64,000 nucleotides of DNA from Chloroflexota bacterium (GTDB taxonomy: Bacteria; Chloroflexota; Dehalococcoidia; Lucifugimonadales; Lucifugimonadaceae). The notes beneath the pieces are model-generated. The model was not told the DNA's origin and searched no databases. It saw only the letters and a program-made list of their open reading frames with translations. Shown here piece by piece: positions 49,038 to 57,942 of the stretch (the first letter of the stretch is position 1; each line of letters opens with the position of its first letter). The DNA is taken from NCBI GenBank assembly GCA_029262735.1, contig JAJCYY010000113.1, forward strand, positions 1 through 64,000, in the 5' to 3' direction. The position numbers and the translations under genes are program-made.

Positions 49038-49880
49038 ATGAGCAAAATCCTCGGCATCATCGGCCATCCAATCGGCCACACTAAATCACCAGTCTTACAA
49101 CAGGCTGCGCTCGACCATCTCGGTGTCGACCTGACGTTTGACGCCTGGGATGTCGCACCTGAAGACCTCGCTGCAAAGGTCGAGACGTTCCGCAGCCCGG
49201 ACTTCGTTGCAGGCTGCGTCACACTGCCGCATAAACAGGCCATCATCCCCATGCTCGATGGGCTGGCGGAGACAGCGCAGGCCGTTGGAGCCGTCAACTG
49301 GGTCATTCCTGAAGAAGGAAAACTGATCGGCCACAACACAGACGCGCCGGGATTCCTGCGCGCCCTGAAAGAGAGCGCCGGGTTCGATCCGAAGGGCCGC
49401 AGCGCGGTCGTGTTCGGCGCGGGCGGCGCGGCGCGAGCGATCGTCTACGCTCTGAAAACAGGCGGAGCCGCATCCGTAGCGATCGCCAACCGCACCGTCG
49501 AAAAGGCGCAAGCGCTGGCGGCTGACATGACGGACGGACGGTTCAGGCCGACTGCGCTCGGGCTCGACGCAACCTCGCTGGCCGATGTCGTGCCGTACTC
49601 GGACCTCCTGGTCAACGCCAGCACGCTGGGTATGGAGGGCGGACCCGGCCCCGGATTATCACCGGTCGCTGCAGAGCTCATCCCAGCTGAAGCCACCTGC
49701 TACGACGCCGTCTATGCGCCGCCGGAGACACCGTTCCTGCTTGAAGCGGAACGCGCCGGGGCAACTCCCGCGGGCGGAATCTCGATGCTGATCTACCAGG
49801 GCGTGGTCGGCTTCGAGCTGGCAACAGGCCGGGAAGCGCCGGTCAAAGAGATGTTCGCCGCACTGGGTGTACGGGAATAG
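49038..49880 (+). CDS. aroE: Shikimate dehydrogenase
   Basis: This NADP-dependent enzyme reduces 3-dehydroshikimate to shikimate. The substrate site has GHPIGHTKSPVLQ near 9-21, the catalytic K66 (TLPHKQ) and D102 (NTDAPGF). The NADP site is VFGAGGAAR at 125-133, and NRTVEKA follows. The length is 280 residues. It stands about 320 bases before aroC, with a repeat element in between, so it may be transcribed apart from the aroCKB genes. Confidence 0.95.
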   Translation: MSKILGIIGHPIGHTKSPVLQQAALDHLGVDLTFDAWDVAPEDLAAKVETFRSPDFVAGCVTLPHKQAIIPMLDGLAETAQAVGAVNWVIPEEGKLIGHNTDAPGFLRALKESAGFDPKGRSAVVFGAGGAARAIVYALKTGGAASVAIANRTVEKAQALAADMTDGRFRPTALGLDATSLADVVPYSDLLVNASTLGMEGGPGPGLSPVAAELIPAEATCYDAVYAPPETPFLLEAERAGATPAGGISMLIYQGVVGFELATGREAPVKEMFAALGVRE

Positions 49881-49922
49881 CGAATCCGGGCGACCGGTAA
49901 GATGTGGAGTACGCGGAAGCAT

Positions 49923-49952
49923 TCTGGTAGGAGCAGGTAAATTGCTGCGCCC
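49923..49952 (+). repeat. Short dispersed repeat (CTGGTAG...CTGCGCC type)
   Basis: TCTGGTAGGAGCAGGTAA and TTGCTGCGCCCG match the segment at 11393-11427. As there, it lies shortly after a stop codon and just before a longer repeat. Confidence 0.45.
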
Positions 49953-49985
49953 GGTCGGAAACGGCGCGAAGCGGACTACCGCCTG

Positions 49986-50064
49986 TGTCATCCCGCGCGA
50001 AGCGAGGGATCTTACCGTCCATGTGGGATCGCCTGAGAGATTCTGAATCAAGTTCAGAATGACA
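49986..50064. repeat. TGTCAT...ATGACA dispersed repeat element (reverse orientation)
   Basis: Starts TGTCATCCCGCGCGAAGCGA, then GGGATCTTACCG, and ends with the TTCTGAA/TTCAGAA hairpin and ATGACA. It is the inverse of the copies at 15474 and 37794. Confidence 0.7.
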
Positions 50065-50198
50065 GACCGTGACTGCCTTGCGGTCACGGGGCGCAGCGAG
50101 CGGCACCCGTAACAGAAATAAAGCCGCAATTAGCAGATACAAACTCACGCACCTACTACTTCTCACCCAACGGTAAAAAAACCGACGAGAAAGAAAAC

Positions 50199-51398
50199 AT
50201 GACAGAGTTCAGATGGATGACCGCCGGAGAATCGCACGGCCCCGGTCTCACGGTGATCGTCGAAGGAGTCCCCTCCGGACTCGTGATCGATGAGGACTAC
50301 ATCGAGCGCCAGATGGCACGCCGCCAGAAGGGCTACGGCTCTGGCGGTCGCATGAAGATCGAACAGGACCGTGCCGAGCTGCGCGGTGGCGTCCGGCACG
50401 GCACCACACTCGGCGCTCCCATCGCAATGTGGATCGAAAACCGCGACTTCGCCAACTGGACCGACGCAATGTCGCCGAACCCGGTCGGCGACAATGTCGA
50501 CAAGAAGACGCACACCCGCATCGTGCCCGGCCACGCCGACTTCCCCGGTGCGCTCAAGTACATGCACCACGACGTGCGAAACGTGCTCGAACGCGCTAGC
50601 GCACGCGAGACAGCGGCCCGAGTCGCCGCCGCGTCTATCGCCCGCCGCCTGCTCGAAGAATTTGGCATTACCGTCCATGCACACGCGATCTCAACGGGTG
50701 CCGAGCGATCAAACGAAGTCGATCCCGGCAAAGTCAACTGGGATGATGTCGAGGCGTCCGAGGTCAGGGCCGCTGACTCCGACGCAGACACCCGCTTCAA
50801 GGCGGCCATCGACGCCGCAAAAGCCGACCGAACGACGATCGGCGGCATCATGCAGGTCGTTGCGTTCGGCGTGCCCGTCGGCCTCGGCAGCCATGTCCAC
50901 TGGGACCGCAAGATCGACGCCCGCCTCGCACAGGCCATGATGAGCATTAACGCCATCAAAGGCGTCGAGATCGGCTCCGGATTCGCCAACACGGCGCGCC
51001 CCGGCCGTGAGGTGCAGGACGTCATCGTGCCCGACCCCACGGACCCTCGACGCTTCAGGCAGGTGTCGAACCACGCTGGTGGCATTGAGGGTGGTATGAC
51101 GAACGGCAACCCGGTCGTCGCACAAGTCGCCATCAAGCCGATCGCCACCATGACCAGCCCGCTGCCATCCGTTGACATCAACACAGGCGAAGTTATCGAA
51201 GCGGCCTACAACCGCAGCGACATCTGCCAGGTCGCACGAGCCTGCCCCGTCGGCGAGGGGATGATGGCTCTGGTGCTGGCCCACGCAATGCTGGAAAAGT
51301 TCGGCGGCGACAGCCTGGCAGAGATGAAGCGCAACTACGCCGGTTACATCGAGTCCCACGGCGAATTTGGCAACCGGGAGTTCGGTAAAAGGCCGTGA
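50199..51398 (+). CDS. aroC: Chorismate synthase
   Basis: This FMN-dependent enzyme converts EPSP to chorismate, the last step of the shikimate pathway. The motifs are GESHGPGLTVIVEGVPSG at 8-25, RQKGYGSGGRMKIE, the HADFPGALKY segment near 112, RASARETAARVAA, and GGIEGGMTNGNPV near 299. The length of 399 residues is normal. It is the first gene of a tight aroC-aroK-aroB unit. The ATG is preceded by purine-rich sequence (GAGAAAGAAAAC). Confidence 0.96.
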   Translation: MTEFRWMTAGESHGPGLTVIVEGVPSGLVIDEDYIERQMARRQKGYGSGGRMKIEQDRAELRGGVRHGTTLGAPIAMWIENRDFANWTDAMSPNPVGDNVDKKTHTRIVPGHADFPGALKYMHHDVRNVLERASARETAARVAAASIARRLLEEFGITVHAHAISTGAERSNEVDPGKVNWDDVEASEVRAADSDADTRFKAAIDAAKADRTTIGGIMQVVAFGVPVGLGSHVHWDRKIDARLAQAMMSINAIKGVEIGSGFANTARPGREVQDVIVPDPTDPRRFRQVSNHAGGIEGGMTNGNPVVAQVAIKPIATMTSPLPSVDINTGEVIEAAYNRSDICQVARACPVGEGMMALVLAHAMLEKFGGDSLAEMKRNYAGYIESHGEFGNREFGKRP

Positions 51399-51399
51399 C

Positions 51400-51969
51400 A
51401 TGAGCTTTGGCAAGAGAGGCAACATATACCTGATCGGCTTCTCAGGGACCGGAAAGACCAACAGCGGCAGACAGGCGGCGGCGCTGCTCGGCTGGCGGTT
51501 CTTCGAGATGGACGACGAGATCGAGGCTGCGGCAGGCAGGAAAATCCCTGAGATTTTCGAGCAGAAGGGCGAAGAAGGATTCAGGCAGATTGAAACCGAT
51601 GTCCTGAGAATCGCCGCGTCCAGGTCCGAACTGGTCGTCTCCACCGGTGGCGGCGTGCCAACCCGCGAGGAGAACCGTAAGCTGATGTCCGAGTCCGGCT
51701 ACGTGATTCGCCTCACCGCCAACCCCGAGACCATCAGCGCCCGGCTGACTGCCTCGGCAGGACGGCGGGGCAGGGCGCTGCGGCCCATGCTCGGCAGAGA
51801 CGCGCCGGTCGACCGGGTGCGGGCGCTCCTTGCCGAACGGGAAGAGGCGTATGCGACCGCAGACGGCGAGATAAGCACGGAAGGCCTGCGGCACGCCGAT
51901 GTTGCACAGTTGATTGTCGACACCTGGAACCACCTGTCACAGCAAGAGGACGCTCCGGTTGACCACTGA
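51400..51969 (+). CDS. aroK: Shikimate kinase
   Basis: This P-loop kinase phosphorylates shikimate. The Walker A motif is G13-F-S-G-T-G-K-T20, the shikimate-binding Asp lies in MDDEIE near 37-42, and STGGG follows at 81-85. The lid with Arg (GRRGRALRPML) is present. I chose the ATG at 51400, one base after the aroC stop; an upstream in-frame start at 51367 would overlap aroC by 32 bases. The length is 189 residues, usual. It overlaps aroB by 11 bases. Confidence 0.94.
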   Translation: MSFGKRGNIYLIGFSGTGKTNSGRQAAALLGWRFFEMDDEIEAAAGRKIPEIFEQKGEEGFRQIETDVLRIAASRSELVVSTGGGVPTREENRKLMSESGYVIRLTANPETISARLTASAGRRGRALRPMLGRDAPVDRVRALLAEREEAYATADGEISTEGLRHADVAQLIVDTWNHLSQQEDAPVDH

Positions 51970-53068
51970 CGAAAACCTGGCTGCAGTCGTCAGCACGACC
52001 CAGGGCGACTACCGCGTCATCGTTGGCCGGGGCGTGATCGATGACATCGGCGCCGAGATGACTGCTGCTGGCCTCTCTGGCCGCGCCTTCCTGGTCGCTG
52101 ACGTCGCAATGTTCCCCACCGCGGTCCACAGGGCGCACGAAGCCCTCGAGCGCGGCGGCTTCGCCACCAACGTCATGACGCTTGAGCTGAGCGAACGCGT
52201 CAAGAACATGGAGACGGTCCAGCAGGTCTACCAGTGGCTCGCCGACCAGAGGGCCGAACGCATTGACACCATCGTCGCAATGGGCGGCGGGGTGGCAGGC
52301 GACCTCGTCGGCTTCACCGCGGCCACATGGCTGCGCGGCGTGCCGGTGGTGCAGGTGCCAACGTCGCTCGCAGCGATGGTCGACGCCTCAATCGGCGGCA
52401 AGGTTGCGGTGAACCTCCCGGCGGGCAAGAACCTCGTCGGTGCGTTCTATCAGCCCAGGCTCGTACTGCAGGACGTGGACCACCTGAAGACGCTTCCGCA
52501 GCGCGAGATGGCAGGCGGCTGGGCCGAGGCGATCAAGCACGGCCTCATCATGGACACCGACCTGCTGGATACCTTCGAGCGGCACGCAGACGATATGCAG
52601 ACTCTCGAAGGCGACCTGCCGGTGAAGACGATCCGCCGCAGCGTGCGGATAAAGGCCGAGGTTGTCTCCGCAGATGAGTTCGAGCGCGGCGATACACGCG
52701 TGCTCCTCAACTACGGACACACGGTCGGCCACGCTATCGAATCTGTCAGCGGTTACGGCAAGTTCTTTCATGGCGAAGCCGTTGCGATAGGGATGATGGC
52801 GGCCGCTGGCATAGCTCGCAGGCTCGGAATGATCGATCAGGAGCTGGTTGACCGTCAGCGAGCCGTATTGAAGCGCTACAACCTGCCTGTGACGGTCAGC
52901 GATGTGACGGCAGACCAGCTAATCGCTGCGACCAAATCGGACAAAAAGACGCGCGGCGGCACGATCAGGTGGGTGCTGCTCGAAGGGCCGGGCAAGGCGA
53001 CCACCCGCCGGGATGTGCAGGACGAAGTTGTGCGAGAAGCGGTCGAAGAGGTGATCTCTGACGGGTGA
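51959..53068 (+). CDS. aroB: 3-dehydroquinate synthase
   Basis: This NAD- and metal-dependent enzyme converts DAHP to 3-dehydroquinate. The motifs are GRGVIDDIG at the start, MGGGVAGDLVGFTAATWLRGV near 103-123, ASIGGKVAVNLPAGKNLVGAFYQP near 141-164, and the metal ligands in NYGHTVGHAIE and FHGEAVAIGM. The start is a TTG at 51959 inside the aroK end, with AGAGGA 8 bases upstream; the frame is open further upstream but those residues belong to aroK. The length is 369 residues, normal. It ends the aro unit; a terminator hairpin follows at 53221. Confidence 0.94.
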   Translation: MTTDENLAAVVSTTQGDYRVIVGRGVIDDIGAEMTAAGLSGRAFLVADVAMFPTAVHRAHEALERGGFATNVMTLELSERVKNMETVQQVYQWLADQRAERIDTIVAMGGGVAGDLVGFTAATWLRGVPVVQVPTSLAAMVDASIGGKVAVNLPAGKNLVGAFYQPRLVLQDVDHLKTLPQREMAGGWAEAIKHGLIMDTDLLDTFERHADDMQTLEGDLPVKTIRRSVRIKAEVVSADEFERGDTRVLLNYGHTVGHAIESVSGYGKFFHGEAVAIGMMAAAGIARRLGMIDQELVDRQRAVLKRYNLPVTVSDVTADQLIAATKSDKKTRGGTIRWVLLEGPGKATTRRDVQDEVVREAVEEVISDG

Positions 53069-53220
53069 GCCGAAGAACGCCGTGGAGCTACGCATCGGCC
53101 AAACTGAGCGCGTTTTGCTCCAGCGGCCCCGTGCCAAACGCAGAGCGTCTCGGTTCGTACTGGAATGTTGAGTCGGGCGAAAGTCGATAAGCCCCGCGCG
53201 CACGGCAGTGCCGCCAATCA

Positions 53221-53259
53221 AAAGACCGCGTGCTCCACAAGGGAGCAGCGCGGTCTTTT
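53221..53259. terminator. Bidirectional terminator between aroB and the MoaD-like gene
   Basis: AAAGACCGCG-TGCTCC (53221-53236) pairs with GGAGCA-(G)-CGCGGTCTTT (53242-53258), a 16-bp stem with one bulge. A-rich sequence lies before it and TTTT after, so it can work for both convergent genes. Confidence 0.82.
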
Positions 53260-53301
53260 CGTCGATAGCAAACCTGTCTGCAAACTGAGGACCGCAGGCT
53301 T

Positions 53302-53580
53302 CTACAGCCCGCCCGCAACTGCCGGGACGATCGACAGCTCATCGCCATCGCTCACCGCGGTCTCAATGCCAGACATGTAGCGCACGTCCTCGCCGTTCAC
53401 ATAGATGTTCACGAAGTGCCTCAGCGCTCCGTCCTCATCACACAAACGGTCCTTCATGCCCGGGAACTGCGCATCGAGCGCTGCCACAACGCCTGCGATG
53501 TCACTCGCATCGGCCGAAACCTTATCCTTCTGCTCCGTCAGCCGCCGCAGCGGGGTCGGGATCTTAACGGTGACTGTCAT
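53302..53580 (-). CDS. MoaD/ThiS-family sulfur-carrier protein
   Basis: This 92-residue ubiquitin-fold protein has TVTVKIPTPLRRLT at the start, GALRHFVNIYVNGEDVRYM in the middle and DELSIVPAVAGGL at the end. The carrier group must end in Gly-Gly to be adenylated and thiocarboxylated. Here a Leu follows GG, so a protease would first have to remove it, as described for HcyS in Wolinella and CysO-like systems. GGGAG lies 7 bases before the ATG. A role in molybdopterin, cysteine or homocysteine sulfur transfer is open. The thrC-NIL pair 2.5 kb away makes a homocysteine role attractive, but that is inference. Confidence 0.85.
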   Translation of the reverse strand: MTVTVKIPTPLRRLTEQKDKVSADASDIAGVVAALDAQFPGMKDRLCDEDGALRHFVNIYVNGEDVRYMSGIETAVSDGDELSIVPAVAGGL

Positions 53581-54035
53581 CTTGCTCCCTGCGTTCTGTG
53601 CGTTCTGCGTTTTCACTGGATGGTAGTCGCAGCCAGATTGCGACACCAGAGTTAGATCACTTCCAACCAATATTAGACGCGAATCGCCCGCCATGCGAAG
53701 GCGAGAACCTTGCGTCTCACCTGGCAGCCATTACCGAGTGAGAAGCAACGGCCGCAACCGGCCGCAATCTGGTGGTACATTCAGCCAGTGATCGTCGAGG
53801 GAAAACAGCGCGAAACACCAGACTTCAGAAGCCGAGGAAGAGGAGCGATGCGGAGATACAGAAGCACGCAGTGATCCCCCGTCCTCCTATCTTCATCTTC
53901 ACGAAAGCGGCAAGGCCAACTTAGTCCTGAGGCACGTGTCCCTCGTTTGCAAATGAATGGACAGGCTAACTTCCGCCAAAACCCTTCAATCCTTCGAACA
54001 CCAACTACGTCGGCTGAAGAAAAAAGAGGAAAAAT
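53581..54035. other. Divergent intergenic region before the SMP-30 gene
   Basis: About 455 bases with no credible gene. GGCCGCAA occurs twice, nine bases apart, near 53751. AGAGGA precedes the ATG at 54036. Promoters for the MoaD-like gene and the lactonase must lie here, but I found no clear boxes. Confidence 0.4.
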
Positions 54036-54917
54036 ATGACACTGAAAATCCTGGACGACCGCATCCGCTCGGTAGTCGGCGATACCGCAGATGTCGAGCA
54101 GGTCGCCACCGGCTTCATCTTCACCGAGGGCCCTATCTGGGATCCGCGCACGAAATCGCTCATCTTCAGTGACATGCCGGGCGACATCATGCGCCGCTGG
54201 TCGGCTGAGAACGGCATCGAGACCTTTCGCCAGCCCTGCAATAAGGCCAACGGCAACACGTGGGACCTGCAGGGAAGGCTGGTCACGTGTGAGCATGGCA
54301 GCCGAGTGACGCGCACCGAAGAGGACGGATCCATCACCGTGCTTGCGACTCACTACGACGGCAAGGAGTTGAACAGCCCGAACGATCTCACTGTGAAGAG
54401 CGATGGCTCAATCTACTTCACAGACCCAACATACGGACGTATGGAGGGGCCGGGCTTTCCGCGTGAACAGGACATGGACTACCAGGGAGTGTTTCGCATC
54501 TCACCTGATGGCGAACTAACCCGGCTGGCAGATGATTTCCTGCAGCCAAACGGTATCGCGTTCTCGAACGATGAATCGAAGCTGTTCTTGAACGACACAG
54601 ATCGCGGGCACGTCAGGGTCTTCGATGTGAACCCGGATGGTTCAGTGTCAGGCGGAGAGGTCTGGGTCGAGGTGACCGGAGACGGAGACGGCGTTCCGGA
54701 CGGCATGAAGATCGACAGCCAGGACAATCTGTACACGACCGGACCGGGCGGCATTCATGTGTTCGATATCGATAAAACAGACCTCGGCGTGATCGAAGTT
54801 CCAGAGCACATCGCGAACTTCACCTGGGGCGATGATGACCTGCGAACCCTCTACGTAACGGCAAGCAAATCTCTCTACCGCACAAGAGTTAACGTTCCCG
54901 GCAGAAAGCTGTTTTAG
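54036..54917 (+). CDS. SMP-30/gluconolactonase-like protein
   Basis: This is a six-bladed beta-propeller of the SMP-30/regucalcin/gluconolactonase family, which opens sugar lactones with a bound divalent metal. The metal ligands are expected at the Glu in FTEGPIWDP (near 28-36), the Asn in NSPNDLTVKSDGSIYFTD (near 110-127), NGIAFSNDESKLFLND, and the Asp in DGVPDGMKIDSQDNLY. The length is 293 residues, normal. There is no signal peptide. It might act on the lactone made by the aldose dehydrogenase at 13081. Sugar substrate and partner are not settled. Confidence 0.88.
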   Translation: MTLKILDDRIRSVVGDTADVEQVATGFIFTEGPIWDPRTKSLIFSDMPGDIMRRWSAENGIETFRQPCNKANGNTWDLQGRLVTCEHGSRVTRTEEDGSITVLATHYDGKELNSPNDLTVKSDGSIYFTDPTYGRMEGPGFPREQDMDYQGVFRISPDGELTRLADDFLQPNGIAFSNDESKLFLNDTDRGHVRVFDVNPDGSVSGGEVWVEVTGDGDGVPDGMKIDSQDNLYTTGPGGIHVFDIDKTDLGVIEVPEHIANFTWGDDDLRTLYVTASKSLYRTRVNVPGRKLF

Positions 54918-55107
54918 CCCTTCTTGATCGGGACGCGCCTTTCACCGATTTTCCGTTCCATTTGACCGGCCGCCTCTGGGCGCGGGACCAGTGCAGCGCG
55001 TAAAAACCTCTACCTGTGTGGGCAAGTTTACGGCTTAGAGTAAATCTGACCGCCTTTTTTTCTTGAAATTGGGACTCGTTTGGTAAGAACCGAGAGGCGT
55101 GCGCCAC

Positions 55108-55974
55108 ATGACTATTTCGAAACAGTTCCTGGTGGGATTTCTACTGGTTCTTGCAAGCTCAATGCTATTTGGCGCATGTACCGGTGCAGCAACGTTAGAT
55201 ATATCGGAGGATGTGTCTAATCCCGCAGTCACGCGGCTAACGTTGGAAGAGATGGCGCAACAATTATCGATTCCCGAATACGCCATTCCGGTGTTGAGCC
55301 AGGGTGATATCGACTACGGGTACGATCTCCTGCGAATCCGGACCCAGACCGAGCGCGATTCCTATCACTTTGATTGCTATGACTACACGCTCGGCAGCGA
55401 TATCCACTACTACCGCGATGAGATCGACCTGCCGTCCCACACATTAGCGATGGACGTGCCAATTGGCTGGACGAAAAATCGTGCAGACAGCCCTTCGCCG
55501 CGCCTGAAGAAATTTGCCCACATCGGGGACGTTTTCGAGACGAACTTAGCGATGGCACAAAACTGTGAACCGTTCGTCCCGATAAGCCATCCCACGCGGG
55601 GTGGAACATTTATCAACATCATCCCAGACGCGAAGGCGGAAACGATTGACTGGCTCACTGACCAATCGGGCGAAACCTGGCGGGTTGAACGAGAGAGTCT
55701 GGAAACTTCGCATACGCATGTGACCCTGCTGAGCTCCGAAGAGTTCGATTATCCGGGAACAGGCACTGCAATCATCGCAGTGGAATCGATCGAGCTCGAT
55801 CGTGACAGTTTTGGCTATCTCTGCTGCAACGAAACCCGGCCACACCACTACGCGTTCATTGAGATCGACAATTTCCGGTACGTCGTGCACATGCTGGAAA
55901 CCGAGGGCAGCCGCAGTCGTGAGGCGTTCGCACATATGCTGCAGTCCATGGAGTTCACGCCGAAAGCTCAGTAG
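55108..55974 (+). CDS. Lipoprotein of unknown function
   Basis: This 288-residue exported protein has a signal ending in LFGAC (Cys24 lipidated). After that I see no known domain. Features are RLTLEEMAQQLSIPEYAIPVLSQGD near 44, a YHFDCYDYTLGSD stretch, and Cys residues near 118, 160 and 242-243 that may form disulfides. It has a mixed alpha/beta look and a C-terminal FAHMLQSMEF helix. I chose the ATG at 55108, since a GTG at 55099 directly follows the AGAGG site. AT content is slightly higher than its neighbours. Its role is unknown. Confidence 0.7.
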   Translation: MTISKQFLVGFLLVLASSMLFGACTGAATLDISEDVSNPAVTRLTLEEMAQQLSIPEYAIPVLSQGDIDYGYDLLRIRTQTERDSYHFDCYDYTLGSDIHYYRDEIDLPSHTLAMDVPIGWTKNRADSPSPRLKKFAHIGDVFETNLAMAQNCEPFVPISHPTRGGTFINIIPDAKAETIDWLTDQSGETWRVERESLETSHTHVTLLSSEEFDYPGTGTAIIAVESIELDRDSFGYLCCNETRPHHYAFIEIDNFRYVVHMLETEGSRSREAFAHMLQSMEFTPKAQ

Positions 55975-56043
55975 CACGAAGCGAATTTTGTCTGGCAATC
56001 ACCAGACTTCCGCACCATCCAGCGCTCACCCCACGTGAAAAAG

Positions 56044-56286
56044 TCACCCCGCCAGCACATCGCCGTCCACCGGTGTCACCTCTACGCCCTGCTCACGCAC
56101 CCAGTCCAGTCCTTCGTTGATCGACTGAAGGTCGCCTTCCAGCTCCAGGACTACCCAGCCAGACTCGCCTTCAACCTGCGCACGGCGGATGTTCGTGATA
56201 ATGGGAAAGTCCTTGCCAAGACGGTAGATCACCGGCTCCTTGACCTGATCGCCATCAAAAGTGAATTTCACCCTGCGTTCAGTCAT
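56044..56286 (-). CDS. NIL-domain protein coupled to threonine synthase
   Basis: This 80-residue protein is a stand-alone NIL domain, the ferredoxin-like fold found at the C-terminus of the methionine importer ATPase MetN and in homocysteine-forming systems of archaea. It opens with RRVKFTFDGDQVKEPVIYRLGKDF and has SGWVVLELEGDLQSINEGLDWVREQGVEV. The ATG overlaps the last base of the threonine synthase stop (TAATG), so translation is coupled. NIL domains are thought to sense or bind methionine or related sulfur compounds. A regulatory or sulfur-transfer role next to thrC is likely, but inferred. Confidence 0.87.
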   Translation of the reverse strand: MTERRVKFTFDGDQVKEPVIYRLGKDFPIITNIRRAQVEGESGWVVLELEGDLQSINEGLDWVREQGVEVTPVDGDVLAG

Positions 56287-57515
56287 TAGCTCTTCACCGC
56301 ACCCATCACAATGTCGTCGAACGACTCGACCGTCGCGTCGATCACCGGCGGGTCGATCTGGTCCTCAACGGCCTCAAGGGTTTTCAAGCCGGAACCCGTT
56401 ATCAGCGCAACCGTCTCCTCGTCAGGGCCGATCAAGCCCTGCTCGGCAAGCCGCTTGAGAGCCGAGATCACAACGCCACCGGCCGTCTCCGTGAATATGC
56501 CCTCGGTCTCGGCAAGCAGCCTCATCCCGCTTGCAACCTCGTCCTCCGGCACCACAGTCGCCGAGCCCCCGGACTCCTTTGTGATCGCAACGGAGTACAT
56601 GCCGTCAGCGGGCGTCCCGATCGCCAGTGACTTTGCGATCGTGTTTGGGACGACGGGCCGCGGGTGCGTCTGGCCATCGATTACAGCCCGTGCAACAGGT
56701 GAGCAGCCTTCGGCCTGCGAAATGTGCATACGGGTGTCGACGCCATCGATCATGCCGAGGCTTGCAAACTCGTTCAGGCCCTTCCAGACCTTCGTGAAAA
56801 GCGACCCGGACGCCACCGGGACGACGACGTGCTTCGGTGCCTTCCAGCCAAGCTGCTCCGCCACCTCGTAACCGAGCGACTTGCTGCCCTCGGAGTAGTA
56901 CGGCCGCATGTTGATGTTCACGAACGCCCAGCGCCGGTCGTCCCCAAGCTCCGAGCACAGCCGGTTCACATCGTCGTAGTTACCGCGCACCAACACCACG
57001 TTGCCGAATATCGCAGCGCCAACGATCTTGCCGCGTTCCAGGTTCTCCGGCAGGAAAACCACCGTGTTCATCCGGGCCTTGTTGCCATGCGCAGCAGTTG
57101 CCCCGGCCAGGTTGCCGGTGGATGCGCAGGCGATCGTATCGAACTCGAACTCAAGCGCCTTCGTCGTGGCTACCGAGACGACGCGGTCCTTGAACGAATG
57201 CGTCGGGTTGGCGGAGTCGTTCTTGATCCACAGGTTATTGAGACCGAGCTCACGGCCCAGGTTCGTCGCACGGATCAGCGGCGTCATGCCTGCGCCAATG
57301 TCTACCGCGTGCTCACGACCAACGGGAAGCAGATCGTCGTAGCGCCAGAGTGTGAGAGGACCGTCTTTGATCTTCTCGCGGCTGATCGACTGCTGAATGG
57401 CGTCGTAGTCGTACGCGACCTCAAGCGGGCCGAAACAGTAGTCGCATACGTAGATGGGTTCTGCCGGGTAGTCGCGGCCGCACTCTTTGCAGCGCAGCCC
57501 CTGTACATGTGGCAA
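56286..57515 (-). CDS. thrC: Threonine synthase (zinc-ribbon type)
   Basis: This PLP enzyme of fold II converts O-phosphohomoserine to threonine. An N-terminal zinc ribbon (C9-K-E-C12 and C24-D-Y-C27) precedes the catalytic domain. The PLP lysine is K109 in NPTHSFKDR, and ACASTGNLAGATAAHG follows. The length is 409 residues. The start is TTG, 9 bases after AGGGAGG. The gene is followed by the coupled NIL protein. In several bacteria and archaea thrC-like enzymes are clustered with NIL proteins and sulfur carriers, where a role in sulfhydrylation to homocysteine has been proposed. Plain threonine synthesis is the safer call. Confidence 0.92.
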   Translation of the reverse strand: MPHVQGLRCKECGRDYPAEPIYVCDYCFGPLEVAYDYDAIQQSISREKIKDGPLTLWRYDDLLPVGREHAVDIGAGMTPLIRATNLGRELGLNNLWIKNDSANPTHSFKDRVVSVATTKALEFEFDTIACASTGNLAGATAAHGNKARMNTVVFLPENLERGKIVGAAIFGNVVLVRGNYDDVNRLCSELGDDRRWAFVNINMRPYYSEGSKSLGYEVAEQLGWKAPKHVVVPVASGSLFTKVWKGLNEFASLGMIDGVDTRMHISQAEGCSPVARAVIDGQTHPRPVVPNTIAKSLAIGTPADGMYSVAITKESGGSATVVPEDEVASGMRLLAETEGIFTETAGGVVISALKRLAEQGLIGPDEETVALITGSGLKTLEAVEDQIDPPVIDATVESFDDIVMGAVKS

Positions 57516-57519
57516 TGTC

Positions 57520-57580
57520 CTGGACCTCCCTGGAAGTCGAGATCAAGCTGAAATCACTTCCGGGGTCCAGCCGGGAGTGA
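57520..57580 (-). promoter_or_regulatory. Possible RBS-sequestering pseudoknot in the thrC leader
   Basis: On the minus-strand RNA, a 10-bp hairpin (57580-57571 with 57563-57554, one wobble) has the loop CUGGACC. That loop is perfectly complementary to GGUCCAG at 57526-57520. GGUCCAG overlaps the end of the AGGGAGG ribosome site and lies just before the TTG start. Pairing would hide the site, as in small pseudoknot riboswitches. I do not recognise a known riboswitch class here. Confidence 0.4.
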
Positions 57581-57942
57581 CAGCAGCAGTTTCTGACCAA
57601 AAAACTCGCTGATTCACCGACTACCCGTGTGAGCCTTGTAAATGATTGGCGATCACAGCCGACACGGGAAGTTGAACTAGCTATCGATGTTACGTCCGGG
57701 ATTCTAACCCGTCAATTCGTGGTACCTGGTCAGAGTGAGCCGGGAGATTGAGGTCGGTTTTCATGGTTCGTGCGGCTGCACGGCTTTATCCCGTAAGAAT
57801 CGCCTCGTATTCGCGCCGCATCGGACCTGCTGTGTGCAAGATCGAGACCCCAATTAGAGCCTGAGGCTCATGTCCCTGTCTCGCATCCGCTTGCTAGACT
57901 CATGTGCATAGCTTTAAGGCAAACACAAAGTCGTGCCTCCCT

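Noticed and set aside
55990-56007. Hairpin GTCTGG/CCAGAC as a terminator between the lipoprotein and NIL genes
   Set aside because: Only six base pairs and no T run in either direction.
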